Source: Gemmatimonadetes bacterium T265 | Lineage (GTDB): Bacteria; Gemmatimonadota; Gemmatimonadetes; Gemmatimonadales; Gemmatimonadaceae | Length of the DNA: 64,000 nucleotides | Assembly (NCBI GenBank): GCA_019973575.1 | Contig: BPUI01000001.1 | Location: forward strand, 62,001-126,000 | Reading direction: 5' to 3' | Shown here: in pieces, positions 1 through 7,849 of the stretch | Numbering within the stretch: the first letter of the stretch is position 1 | Layout of the letters: every line of letters begins with the position of its first letter | Translations under genes and position numbers: made by a program | Notes under the pieces: generated by a model | Told to the model about the DNA's origin: nothing | Seen by the model: the letters and a program-made list of their open reading frames with translations, nothing else | Database searches by the model: none

Positions 1-290
1 CGCGCCCGGTCCTGCCGGCGCAGGCGGAGCACGTCGGTGTGCCCCGCCGTTGCGCAGAGCACGACGCGCGCGCCGGTCCGCTCGAGCAAGAGATTCGTGA
101 CGACCGTCGTGCCGTGGACGACGCGCCCGACCGCCGCCGGCGCGAGCCCGGAAGCGCCGAGCGCGTCGAGCACGCCCTCGCTCTGGTCAGCCGGGCGCGT
201 GAGCACCTTCGCGGTCGAGACGCGGCCGTCGGGCGCGACCGCCGCGAGGTCGGTGAACGTGCCCCCGACGTCGACCCCGACCGCGTGCAC
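1..290 (-). CDS. Hydantoinase/5-oxoprolinase family protein, N-terminal part, cut by window edge
   Basis: Only the first 96 codons lie in the window. A GTG at 288-290 opens a frame beginning VHAVGVDVGGTFTD, the phosphate-binding loop typical of the hydantoinase A/oxoprolinase N-terminal domain, followed by the family signature GRVVHGTTVVTN and a later RRQDR. Members hydrolyse hydantoins or 5-oxoproline with ATP in the cytosol; the substrate cannot be told from this fragment. The start lies 11 nt after the TAA of the upstream DUF4105 gene on the same strand, so the two are probably co-transcribed. The frame runs open to base 1. Confidence 0.85.
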   Translation of the reverse strand, partial: MHAVGVDVGGTFTDLAAVAPDGRVSTAKVLTRPADQSEGVLDALGASGLAPAAVGRVVHGTTVVTNLLLERTGARVVLCATAGHTDVLRLRRQDRA

Positions 291-301
291 GCGCGGTAAC
301 G

Positions 302-1609
302 TTAGGCGCTCGCGCGCCGCACCGCCCACGCGAGCGCGGCCGCGAGCGCGACGTTCGCGGGCACGAGCAGCGCGAACAACTCGCCACTCCGCTGTCCGAC
401 GCCCGGCAGGAGCACGAAGACCGCGCCGACGACGGTCAGCGTGGCGAGCGCCCACGCCGCCCCGGCCGCGCGCCGCAGCCGCCGGCGCCGCGCCTCGACC
501 CGCGGCGTCCCCATCGCCGCGACGACGAGGACCAGCACGACGAAGGCGAGCGTGTTGGCCGCGAGCAGGTTCCAGTTCCGCCCCATGTAGGGCGCGTGCT
601 TGGTGACCGTCCCGGCGAGCAGCAGTGCGGTCCCGAAGAATCCGAGGACGAGCGTCCAGACACCACCGAAGAACCCGAACGCGAGGCGCCCCACCCCGCC
701 CGCCGCCGCCGCGAGCCAGGCGACGAGCGCGAAAACGAGCGCCAGCACCGCGCCGGCCAGGCCGTACGCGAAGGCGTGCGACGGCGGCCCGGCCGGCTCC
801 GGCGGCCGGACCGCCGCGTACGCCGTGCGCTCCGCCGCGACGAGCGGGACGAGGCGCCCGTCGGCCCCGCGCACGCGCACCGTGCGCAGGTGCGCCATCA
901 TCCGCACTGGGAGGAAGCTCTCCTGCCACGCGTCGAGCGGCGCGTCGGCCGGCCGGCCTAACGCGAGCTGGATGCCGGTGTACGTCGCGGCGTCGCCGTC
1001 GGTGAGGCGCCGCGTGTGGGAGCGGTACGTCGTGCCGGTCGGCACGCCGGCGAGCTGCGCGCGGAGCTGCCCGCCGAGCGCCCGGTCGAGCACGTCGCGC
1101 ACGCGCGTGGAGCAGTTGTCGCGGTAGTAGTCGTAGCGGTAGTAGCGGTTCTCCTCGCGCGCGTTCCACTCCACGAAGTCGCGCACCGCCGCCCGCTCGG
1201 CGGGCGTGAGCGCGAGCTCCTGCACGTACACGCTCCGGTTCTCGACCCGCGCGTAGTGCTCGGCGAGGTCGCGCGCCGGGAAGCCCTGCATCCAGTAGCG
1301 CGTGTCGCCCGTGAGGAAGCGCCCGACGAAGTTCGGCTGGTTGAAGTCGAACATCCCCCAGTTGTAGGCGACCTCCTCCCCGGTCCGCCCATCGCGCACA
1401 ACGAGGGCGTTGTGCCCGAACCGCTCCCACACCTCGTCGCCCGCGCCGATCGTCATCAGCGACACGGTCAGGCTGTCGCCGGGCGCCGCCCCCGGCGTGC
1501 CGTACGGCGCGGGGGACTGCGCCCGCGCGGCCGCGGGCCCGACCGCGCCTAACGTCAGCAGGGTCGCGAGCACGGCGCGGACGAGCGTGCGGACCGCGGC
1601 GCGCGTCAC
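302..1609 (-). CDS. DUF4105 (Lnb N-terminal periplasmic-type) membrane protein
   Basis: A 435-aa protein. The GTG at 1607-1609 overlaps the TGA of the upstream gene as GTGA, which decides the start and suggests translational coupling. An Ala-rich signal segment (about residues 5-25) is followed by a DUF4105 domain with GMFDFNQPNF, ENRYYRYDYYRDNCSTR and a FLTGDTRYWM segment; the Asn-Cys-Ser core resembles the thiol centre of the NlpC/P60-like fold proposed for this family. The C-terminal third has about five hydrophobic helices, with loops containing KHAPYMGRNWN. Enzymatic role unknown. The stop codon TAA lies inside a GCCTAAC heptamer. Confidence 0.8.
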   Translation of the reverse strand: MTRAAVRTLVRAVLATLLTLGAVGPAAARAQSPAPYGTPGAAPGDSLTVSLMTIGAGDEVWERFGHNALVVRDGRTGEEVAYNWGMFDFNQPNFVGRFLTGDTRYWMQGFPARDLAEHYARVENRSVYVQELALTPAERAAVRDFVEWNAREENRYYRYDYYRDNCSTRVRDVLDRALGGQLRAQLAGVPTGTTYRSHTRRLTDGDAATYTGIQLALGRPADAPLDAWQESFLPVRMMAHLRTVRVRGADGRLVPLVAAERTAYAAVRPPEPAGPPSHAFAYGLAGAVLALVFALVAWLAAAAGGVGRLAFGFFGGVWTLVLGFFGTALLLAGTVTKHAPYMGRNWNLLAANTLAFVVLVLVVAAMGTPRVEARRRRLRRAAGAAWALATLTVVGAVFVLLPGVGQRSGELFALLVPANVALAAALAWAVRRASA

Positions 1610-2460
1610 CCGCCCCCCCGGCGCTCGAACGCGTAGCTGCCGCCCGCGCGCAGCGACCCGTAGCGCGCGCCGTTGAACAGGTCGTACCGCGCCTCGGCCG
1701 ACAGGTGCACCGCGCGCAGCGGCAGCAGGTCGACCCCGAGCGCGCCCGTGGGGCCGAACGCGACGCCGTCGAGCGCGCGCGAGACGAATGTGCCGTCGAT
1801 CGTCGGGTTCTGCACGTTCAGGAAGTGGGCGCCGGCGCCGAGCGCGACCCACGGACGGACGCGCTCGGCGGGCCGGTGCCCCCCGAGGACCCGCGGCCGC
1901 CAGCGGGTCTCCGCGTTGAGCGCCACGTCGGAACTCCGCACGCTCCCGACCTGCACGGGGGCGCCGCCCGCCCCGGCACCGCCCGCCTGCGGGCCGCGCC
2001 CCCCGCCGAGCGCGCGCCCGAGCGCCCGCTCGAACCCGGCGACCGCCTCGTCGGTGTAGCGCGACGTCCAGTACGTCACGCCGGCGACGACGCGGAAATT
2101 CGGCACGATCTCGCCGTAATCCGCGTGCAGCGCGTAGAGCGTGGTGCTCCGCACCTGGTCGGGGAACACGACCCCGCCGGCGAACCCGATCTCGGTCAGC
2201 CGCAGCCGGTCGAGGCGAAGTTGCTCGAAGATCGACCGCTCCGGGCGGCGCGCCGCGGCGCGCAGCTGGCCCGCGACGATGCTGTCGCGCGCCGTGGAAT
2301 CGGTCACCGGCCGCCGCGCGGTGTCGGCGTGCGTCGTGTCGCGCCGCGCGGTGTCGCGCGCGGCGGGCGTCTGCGCGCCGGCCGTGGCGGCGCCGAGCAC
2401 GACGCCGACGCACGCGACGCCGGCCGTCGCGGCGCGCGCGCGATCACTCCACCGCGTCAA
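1606..2460 (-). CDS. Putative outer-membrane beta-barrel protein
   Basis: A 284-aa protein with a TTG start at 2458-2460 that overlaps the end of the SpoIID-like gene by 17 bp; no better start precedes the signal peptide. Residues 1-29 form a signal peptide ending in AGAQ. A Thr/Arg/Asp-rich linker follows, then alternating hydrophobic/polar stretches with frequent Tyr, Gly and Trp (for example FRVVAGVTYWTSRY and LSAEARYDLFNG), as expected for antiparallel membrane strands. I recognise no specific family. It sits between a SpoIID homologue and a DUF4105 protein in a tightly overlapped cell-envelope operon. Confidence 0.65.
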   Translation of the reverse strand: MTRWSDRARAATAGVACVGVVLGAATAGAQTPAARDTARRDTTHADTARRPVTDSTARDSIVAGQLRAAARRPERSIFEQLRLDRLRLTEIGFAGGVVFPDQVRSTTLYALHADYGEIVPNFRVVAGVTYWTSRYTDEAVAGFERALGRALGGGRGPQAGGAGAGGAPVQVGSVRSSDVALNAETRWRPRVLGGHRPAERVRPWVALGAGAHFLNVQNPTIDGTFVSRALDGVAFGPTGALGVDLLPLRAVHLSAEARYDLFNGARYGSLRAGGSYAFERRGGG

Positions 2461-3841
2461 CGGTCGTCCCCGGGTAGTAGGTCTGGAGGATGCGGCGGAA
2501 GTCCTGCCCCGCGCGCGCGCGGCCGATGGCCCCCCACTGGCACATGCCGACGCCGTGGCCGTTGCCGCGCCCGCGCAGCACGAGCCGCAGCACGCGCCCG
2601 TCGTCGCCCGACGTCACCGCGGCCGAAAAATACGTGCTCGGCAGGATGTCCGTGCCCGGGGCGGACTCCCGGCCGAGCGGGCTGCGCATCACGAAGCGGA
2701 CCGCGTTGCCGCGGAGCACGAACCGGCCGGCGTCGGTCGTCACGGCCACCGAGGCGGTCCGCCCCGACCCGGTCCGCTCGCCGGCCTGCCACGCGCGCAC
2801 GACGCCTAACGCCCCCCCGCGCGCGTCGCCCGGCGCGGCGTACCGCCGCAGGTAGCGCGCGAGCACCGCGTCGAGCGCGTCCGCGTCCCAGGCGCGCTCC
2901 CAGTGGGCGCGCGGCGCGATGTCGCAGTACGCCCGGTCCTCGCCCGGCACCGAGTCGCTCACGCGCCCGAGGTACGGCGCGCGCTCCGCGCCCCACACTT
3001 CCGCCGGGTCGGCCGTGCTCCCGCCGCACGCGGAGAAGTACGGGGCCGAAACGACCGCGCCGTCGTAGCGGAGCACGAGCCCCACGGTCGCGAGCAGCGC
3101 GCGGTCGGCGGTCGGCTGCTCCGCGCCGACGCCGCCGTACAGTTGGTCCTCGACGGTCGCGCGCAGGTCGTACGGCGCGGCCGCGCGCGCGACCGCCGCG
3201 GCGCGCGGCATGAACTCCGCCACGCGCGTGTAGAGGTAGCTGCGGGCGGCCACCGCCTGCGCCTCGACCGCCGGGAGATCGCCGGGGCGCTCGGTCGGCA
3301 GCTCGAGCGGCAGCACGCCGCGCAGGTACTCCTCCGCCGGGACGCGGTTCACGACCGTCACGCCGCCTCCGGCCGCGTGCAACCAGAGCGCGCCGCGGTA
3401 GTGCCGCCCGGCGTACCGAACGAATCCGTCGTCCGCGCGCTCCGGGCGCGCGACGAGCGGGCCGTCGATCCACGGCGTCGCCGCGCCAGCGGCCCCGGTC
3501 GCGCGCACGCGCCCGCCGCGCGCCTCGACCGCCCACGCGCTTCCGGCGGCCGCATGCGCGAGTACCGCGCCCTGGGCGTCCGCGAGCACCCACGGCCCGG
3601 TCGCCGTGACCTCGGCGCCGCGCGCGCCGAACGCGAGGCCAACGCGCACGACGCGCCCGCCGCTCGGCACCGCGCGCGTCGCGCGCGCCGGCCCCGGCGT
3701 CGCGGGCGGCGCGCCGGCCGGCGCGCGGGTCGCCGCGCCTAACGGCGACGGGCCGGCGTGGCAGGCGAGGCCCGCGGCGACCGCGCACGCGGCCCCGGCC
3801 GCGACCGCCCGGCCGCGCCGGCGCGCGCCGCGCGGGCTCAC
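2444..3841 (-). CDS. SpoIID/LytB domain protein (putative lytic transglycosylase-like lipoprotein)
   Basis: A 465-aa protein starting with GTG at 3839-3841, which overlaps the rimO stop as GTGA. The N-terminus has an Arg-rich start, a hydrophobic Ala/Gly/Val stretch and a cysteine (GLACHAG) that could be lipidated, although the lipobox is imperfect. The SpoIID hallmarks are VPAEEYLRGVLPLELP, QAVAARSYLYTR, YFSACGGSTADPAEVWG and the C-terminal RGRGNGHGVGMCQWGA, followed by an ILQTYYPGT end. In Bacillus, SpoIID cleaves peptidoglycan glycan strands during engulfment; in non-sporulating diderms the family is widespread and probably acts in envelope remodelling. Length is usual for the family with an extra N-terminal domain. 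Confidence 0.88.
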   Translation of the reverse strand: MSPRGARRRGRAVAAGAACAVAAGLACHAGPSPLGAATRAPAGAPPATPGPARATRAVPSGGRVVRVGLAFGARGAEVTATGPWVLADAQGAVLAHAAAGSAWAVEARGGRVRATGAAGAATPWIDGPLVARPERADDGFVRYAGRHYRGALWLHAAGGGVTVVNRVPAEEYLRGVLPLELPTERPGDLPAVEAQAVAARSYLYTRVAEFMPRAAAVARAAAPYDLRATVEDQLYGGVGAEQPTADRALLATVGLVLRYDGAVVSAPYFSACGGSTADPAEVWGAERAPYLGRVSDSVPGEDRAYCDIAPRAHWERAWDADALDAVLARYLRRYAAPGDARGGALGVVRAWQAGERTGSGRTASVAVTTDAGRFVLRGNAVRFVMRSPLGRESAPGTDILPSTYFSAAVTSGDDGRVLRLVLRGRGNGHGVGMCQWGAIGRARAGQDFRRILQTYYPGTTVDAVE

Positions 3842-5262
3842 CGCCCGTAGCGGCCGACCGGCGCCGCCGGCCCCGGGCCGGCGCCCGCCACCGCGAGCGG
3901 CAGTACGCGCGGCGCCCGCCGGCGCGCGGCCGGCGGCGCCGGCGCGTCGTGCGCCGCGCCGGTGGCCGTGGCGCGGAAGTCGTAGTCGTCGACGACCTCG
4001 CGCACGACGACCTCGACGAAGCTGCCCGCCGGCGCGGCGGTCTCGACCCACGTCACGCCGTCGACGTCGTCGGCCTGCCACGCCGCGCGGGCCTGCGCCG
4101 CCCCGGCCCCGCCCGCCGCCGCGCGGTCGACGAGCACCGTCGCGCGCGCGCCGACGCGTTCCTCGTACCGCTCCGCCGTGATCGCGCGCTGCAGCTCGGT
4201 CAGCCGCTCCAGCCGGTCGCGCTTCACGACGTCCGGCACGTCGTCGGCGAGGTCGTACGCGCGCGTACCCTCCTGCGGCGAGTACGCGAACGCGCCCACG
4301 CGGTCGAAGCGCGCCTCCTCGAGAAAGTCGCAGAGCGCGAGGAAGTCGTCCTCGGCCTCCCCGGGGAACCCGACGATGCACGTCGTCCGGATGGCCACCC
4401 CCGGCACTGCGTCGCGGAAGCGCGCGAGCTTCTCCCGCATCGTCCGCTGGCGCTCCGGGCGCCGCATGCGCGCGAGCACCGCGTCGCTCGCGTGCTGGAT
4501 CGGCATGTCGAGGTAGCGCACCACGCGCGGGCTCGCCGCGACGACGTCGAGCAGCCGCGGGGTGATCCCGGTCGGGTACAGGTACAGGTTGCGGTACCAC
4601 GGCACGCCCGTCTCCGCCAGCAACAATTCCAGCAGGTCGGGGAGCCGCACGCCGTCGCCCCGGTCCCGGCCGTAGTGCGCGAGGTCCTGCGCGACCAGGT
4701 TGACCTCGCGCGCGCCCTGCAGCTCGAGCAGCTGCGCCTCGCGCACCACGTCGGCCGGCGCGAACGAGCGGTGCCGCCCGCGCATGAGCGGGATCGCGCA
4801 GAACGCACACCCGTGGTCGCACCCCTCGCTGATCTTCAGGTAGCGCACGTGCGGCAGGTCGCCGGTGTAGAGCCGCACGCCCGGGTGCGCCGAGAGCGCG
4901 TCCGACGCGACGAGGCCGCGCGCCGCGAGCCGCGGCACGAGCTGGTCGACTTCGCTCGCGCCGAGGAACAGGTCGACCTCGGGGAGCGCCTCGGCCAGCT
5001 CGTCCTTGTGCCGCTGGACCATGCAGCCGACCGCCACGACCGCCTGGCACGCGCCGTCGACCTTGAGCCGCCCCGCCCCAACGAGCGCGTCGATGCTCTC
5101 CTGCTTGGCCGCGTCGATGAACCCGCACGTGTTGACGAGGATCACCTCGGCCTCGCTCGCGTCGTCGGTCGGCGTCGCGCCGTGCGCGACGAGCTCGGCC
5201 AAGTAGCGCTCCGAGTCGACGGTGTTCTTGTCGCAGCCGAGCGTGAGCAGGGCGACCTTCAT
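3838..5262 (-). CDS. rimO: Ribosomal protein S12 methylthiotransferase RimO
   Basis: A 474-aa radical-SAM enzyme that adds a methylthio group to an Asp of ribosomal protein S12. The N-terminal UPF0004 domain starts MKVALLTLGCDKNTVDSE, the RimO rather than MiaB signature, with further cluster cysteines in NTCGF and VGCM. The radical-SAM cluster motif is CDHGCAFC, followed by RIMO/MiaB-type segments (MPIQHASD, TCIVGFPGE) and a C-terminal TRAM-like domain. The N-terminus could begin at ATG 5260-5262 or three codons earlier at 5269-5271 (MLGMKV); a TTAGGC separates the two ATGs and neither has a clear Shine-Dalgarno. I prefer 5262 because it matches family starts. Confidence 0.95.
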   Translation of the reverse strand: MKVALLTLGCDKNTVDSERYLAELVAHGATPTDDASEAEVILVNTCGFIDAAKQESIDALVGAGRLKVDGACQAVVAVGCMVQRHKDELAEALPEVDLFLGASEVDQLVPRLAARGLVASDALSAHPGVRLYTGDLPHVRYLKISEGCDHGCAFCAIPLMRGRHRSFAPADVVREAQLLELQGAREVNLVAQDLAHYGRDRGDGVRLPDLLELLLAETGVPWYRNLYLYPTGITPRLLDVVAASPRVVRYLDMPIQHASDAVLARMRRPERQRTMREKLARFRDAVPGVAIRTTCIVGFPGEAEDDFLALCDFLEEARFDRVGAFAYSPQEGTRAYDLADDVPDVVKRDRLERLTELQRAITAERYEERVGARATVLVDRAAAGGAGAAQARAAWQADDVDGVTWVETAAPAGSFVEVVVREVVDDYDFRATATGAAHDAPAPPAARRRAPRVLPLAVAGAGPGPAAPVGRYGR

Positions 5263-5312
5263 GCCTAACATATACGTGACGGGTGCGTATCGGTCCGGCG
5301 CCGCTCGGGCCC

Positions 5313-5813
5313 CTAGCGGTAGTTGCCGAACTTCAGCTCGACGCCGAAGTCGCCCGTGCGCAGCAGCTGGATCGCCGCCTGCAGTTCGTCCTTGTCCGGG
5401 GCGGTCACGCGCACCTGCTCGGCCTGGATGCTCGCCTGCACCTTTTTTAGCTTGGCCTCCTTCACCGCGGCGGCGACCTTCTTGGCCGTGTCGGAGTCGA
5501 GCGCCGTCTTGAGCTTCACCTCGCGCCGCACGGTGTCGCCGCCCGCCGCCTCGATCTTCCCGACGTCCAGGTTCTTCACCGGCACGCCGCGCTTGATGAG
5601 CTTGGCCTGCAGCACGTCGAACAGCGCGGTCATCTGGAAGTCGCTGTCGGCGACGAGGCCGAGCGCCGACTCGGCGCGCCGGAAGTCGATCGCCGCCTTC
5701 GACCCCTTGAAGTCGTAGCGCTGCGCGATCTCCTTCTGCGCCTGGTTTACCGCGTTGTCGACCTCTTGGAGGTCGACCCCCGTGGTCACGTCGAACGAGT
5801 ACGTCTGGGCCAT
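5313..5813 (-). CDS. yajQ: YajQ family nucleotide-binding protein
   Basis: A 166-aa protein matching the full YajQ/UPF0234 family length. It begins MAQTYSFDVTTGVDLQEVDNAV, a characteristic N-terminus, followed by QRYDFKGSKA and a C-terminal GDFGVELKFGNYR. The fold is two ferredoxin-like domains; the Xanthomonas member binds cyclic di-GMP and acts as a regulator, while the E. coli protein is only known to bind nucleotides. It precedes rimO on the same strand with about 50 bp between them. A perfect 20-bp palindrome lies 32 bp upstream of the ATG. Confidence 0.95.
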   Translation of the reverse strand: MAQTYSFDVTTGVDLQEVDNAVNQAQKEIAQRYDFKGSKAAIDFRRAESALGLVADSDFQMTALFDVLQAKLIKRGVPVKNLDVGKIEAAGGDTVRREVKLKTALDSDTAKKVAAAVKEAKLKKVQASIQAEQVRVTAPDKDELQAAIQLLRTGDFGVELKFGNYR

Positions 5814-5844
5814 GCGCGCCGGCAGGGGGCGGGAACGGAACGGG

Positions 5845-5864
5845 GCGCAGCAACGTTGCTGCGC
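5845..5864. promoter_or_regulatory. Perfect 20-bp palindrome between divergent yajQ and arylsulfotransferase genes
   Basis: Two 10-base half-sites, GCGCAGCAAC and GTTGCTGCGC, meet with no spacer. The site is 32 bp from the yajQ start codon and about 190 bp from the divergent lipoprotein start. A spacerless long palindrome is a typical operator for a dimeric regulator, or could form a hairpin in the yajQ leader. No regulator gene is adjacent, so its binding protein is unknown. Confidence 0.5.
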
Positions 5865-5934
5865 AGTCGGGCGGGACGGGCGCAAGCTAACGCGACCATC
5901 GCCCGTGTGCGGTCGGTCGGCGAGTCTGGCGCGT

Positions 5935-5998
5935 TCCGGTGGTGGTTGCAATATTCGCGACGGCTTCGTCGGGCAGTCGCGTACGGACGCGTCCTCGT
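5935..5998 (+). promoter_or_regulatory. Leader/promoter-like block conserved between two arylsulfotransferase paralogues (copy 1)
   Basis: CTGGCGCGTT, 13 bp, then CAATATT at 5948-5954, and further on TACGGACGCG followed by CCTCG and CGGGC. The same elements in the same order and spacing recur upstream of the second paralogue, where CAATATT is at 7744-7750. CAATATT is 100 bp from the ATG at 6055 and 99 bp at the second copy. This is the only AT-rich stretch in either upstream region, so it is a candidate promoter core. It is inferred from conservation, not from a consensus match. Confidence 0.4.
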
Positions 5999-6054
5999 CG
6001 GGCCGGCGGAGCGGAGCCCCGTCTCCGTCCAACCTCATCGCCGCGCCTCCCGTC

Positions 6055-7287
6055 ATGTCCGTCGCTCCTCCGAACCGTCGCGCGTGGGTCGCGCGCGGCA
6101 CCCGCGCCGGTGCCCTCGCCTCGACGCTCGCCATCCTCGCGGCCTGCGCCGACTCCATCACGCCGACGGCGCCCGTGACCGCGACGGGGCCGAGCCTCTC
6201 GTCGGGCACGGCGAGCACGGCCGCCGTCCCCGACGTGGTGCGCCGCGTCCGCATCCAGACGACGACGGGGAAGGCCAGCCCGGGGTACGTGCTCACCGCC
6301 GTGACGCTCGGCGACACGCTGTACGCCGTCGCGTTCGACACGACCGGGACGGTCGTGTACTACCGCTCGTTCCCCGGCGTGACCGGGAACGGCGACGCGT
6401 ACGTCCAGCCCAACGGCGACTTCACCCTCTTCCTCGGCGCGACCAACGGGTGGCAGCCGCTCCCCGGCGCGTACACGGAGTTCCGGACGTCGGGCGCGCT
6501 CGTCCGCCAGTGGTCCGCGCCGTCGGGCTACTACAACGACCAGCACGAGCTGCGCGTCGGCACGGGCTCGAACCCGACGTACCTGTTCGGCTACGACTAT
6601 AAGGCGATGGACTTCACGTCCCGCGGCGGGAAGCCGGACTCGGTCGTCGCCGGCCACACCATCTTCAGCGTCGACGCGGGCGGCAACGCGAAGCCCGTGT
6701 TCGTGTCGCGCGACCACTTCAGCGTGGCCGACTGGATCGACCCGCAGGTCGGCGTCGGTGACTACGATCACCCGAACTCGATCGACGTCGACACGGACAA
6801 CGACCTCCTCATCTCGTGGCGGAACTTCGACGAGGTCTCGAAGATCGACCCGAACACGGGCCAGTTCGTCTGGCGCCTCGGCGGCCGCCACAACCAGTTC
6901 ACGTTCGTCAACGACCCGCTCAACGGGTTCGGCGGCCAGCACTTCGTCCGGCGGCTCGCGAACGGCAACATTCTGCTCTACGACAACGGGACGACGCACA
7001 GCCCGCAGGAGTCGCGCGCGGCCGAGTACCGGGTCGACCCCGTCGCGCACACGGCGACGCTCGTCTGGCAGTACCGGCACAGCCCGCGGATCTACACCCC
7101 GTTCGTCGGCTCGGTGCAGCGGCTCGCCAGCGGGAATACGTTCATCGGCTACGCGTATGTGGGCACGATGGCGGAAGTCACGCCCGGGGGGTCGGTCGCG
7201 TGGGAGGGCAAGCTGACGGTCGACGGCAAGGTCACGCTCGCGTACCGGCTGCTCAAGTACACCACGCTCGGCCACTTCCGTCCGTAA
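6055..7287 (+). CDS. Arylsulfotransferase-family lipoprotein, paralogue 1
   Basis: A 410-aa protein starting MSVAPPNRR, with a lipoprotein signal ending ILAAC. The mature part is a beta-propeller-like arylsulfotransferase domain of the Arylsulfotran_2 type: HELRVGTGS, GDYDHPNSIDVD, SWRNFDEVSKIDPNTGQF, VWRLGGRHNQF and ANGNILLYDNG. Family members transfer sulfate between phenolic compounds in the periplasm or have unassigned propeller roles; this copy's substrate is unknown. I chose the ATG at 6055 because it places the signal peptide at the N-terminus. It is the first of three tandem paralogues, about 70% alike across the core by eye, and is divergent from yajQ. Confidence 0.8.
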   Translation: MSVAPPNRRAWVARGTRAGALASTLAILAACADSITPTAPVTATGPSLSSGTASTAAVPDVVRRVRIQTTTGKASPGYVLTAVTLGDTLYAVAFDTTGTVVYYRSFPGVTGNGDAYVQPNGDFTLFLGATNGWQPLPGAYTEFRTSGALVRQWSAPSGYYNDQHELRVGTGSNPTYLFGYDYKAMDFTSRGGKPDSVVAGHTIFSVDAGGNAKPVFVSRDHFSVADWIDPQVGVGDYDHPNSIDVDTDNDLLISWRNFDEVSKIDPNTGQFVWRLGGRHNQFTFVNDPLNGFGGQHFVRRLANGNILLYDNGTTHSPQESRAAEYRVDPVAHTATLVWQYRHSPRIYTPFVGSVQRLASGNTFIGYAYVGTMAEVTPGGSVAWEGKLTVDGKVTLAYRLLKYTTLGHFRP

Positions 7288-7371
7288 GCGCGCGGACGCG
7301 CGCCGCGCCCGCGACACCGTGCACGCGATTCGCCGGTGGCGCGGGTCGCGTCCGGGGTGTTCCCGCGCCGC

Positions 7372-7674
7372 GGCGCATCGCGGACGAGGTCTCGACGATC
7401 GAGCCCAACACGGGCCGGTTCGTCCGGCGGCCGGCGCGCATCACCGCCGGTTCGCGTCCGTCGACGACCCGGTCGACGGGTTCGACCGCGCCGGTACGTC
7501 GTGCGCCGTGTGCCTAACGGCACCCTGCTCGTCGCCGGCCACCGGACTACGCACGGTCCACGCGACGGCACGCCGAGCGGCGCCGTGCCGTAAGAAGGCG
7601 GCTTGATGGTGGACGGCACGGCGGTGACCGCGTGCCGCTCGCTCGAGGTCGCGACGACCGGACACCTCCGTCCC
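7372..7674 (+). pseudogene. Decayed fourth arylsulfotransferase paralogue (C-terminal remnant, frameshifted and internally deleted)
   Basis: Reading across frames gives DEVSTIEPNTGRFV, then HRRFASVDDPVDGFD, then YVVRRVPNGTLL followed by GHRTTHGP, and finally LMVDGTAVTACRSLE with TTGHLRP. These line up in order with the intact copies (DEVSKIDPNTGQFVWRL, HNQFTFVNDPLNGFG, HFVRRLANGNILL, NGTTHSPQ, LTVDGKVTLAYRLLK, TTLGHFRP). At least two frameshifts are needed, and about 60-70 residues between the TTH motif and the terminal LTVDG strand are missing. There is no start. The order and spacing make chance similarity very unlikely. Confidence 0.8.
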
Positions 7675-7730
7675 GGACGACGGGCCCAACGCGTAGCGGT
7701 TTTGCTCGGTCCGCGCCGGGCTGGCGCGTT

Positions 7731-7803
7731 GGGCGGCTTCGAACAATATTGGCGCGGCCCCCGTTAGCCGGGCGCATACGGACGCGCCCTCGGCGGGCTA
7801 CCG
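7731..7803 (+). promoter_or_regulatory. Leader/promoter-like block conserved between two arylsulfotransferase paralogues (copy 2)
   Basis: CTGGCGCGTT, 13 bp, CAATATT (7744-7750), then TACGGACGCG, CCTCG and CGGGC, matching the region upstream of paralogue 1 in order and spacing. The distance from CAATATT to the ATG is within one base of that in copy 1. It indicates that the duplication carried its own expression signals. The third paralogue lacks this block. Confidence 0.4.
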
Positions 7804-7849
7804 GCGCAGCACGCCGCACCCCGTCTCACCTTTCGCCGTGCAGCCCCCT

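Noticed and set aside
1610-2413. Long N-terminal extension of the DUF4105 frame to 2413.
   Set aside because: The extension is Arg/Ala-rich antisense-like sequence inside the barrel gene's other frame; the GTGA overlap and signal peptide fix the start at 1609.
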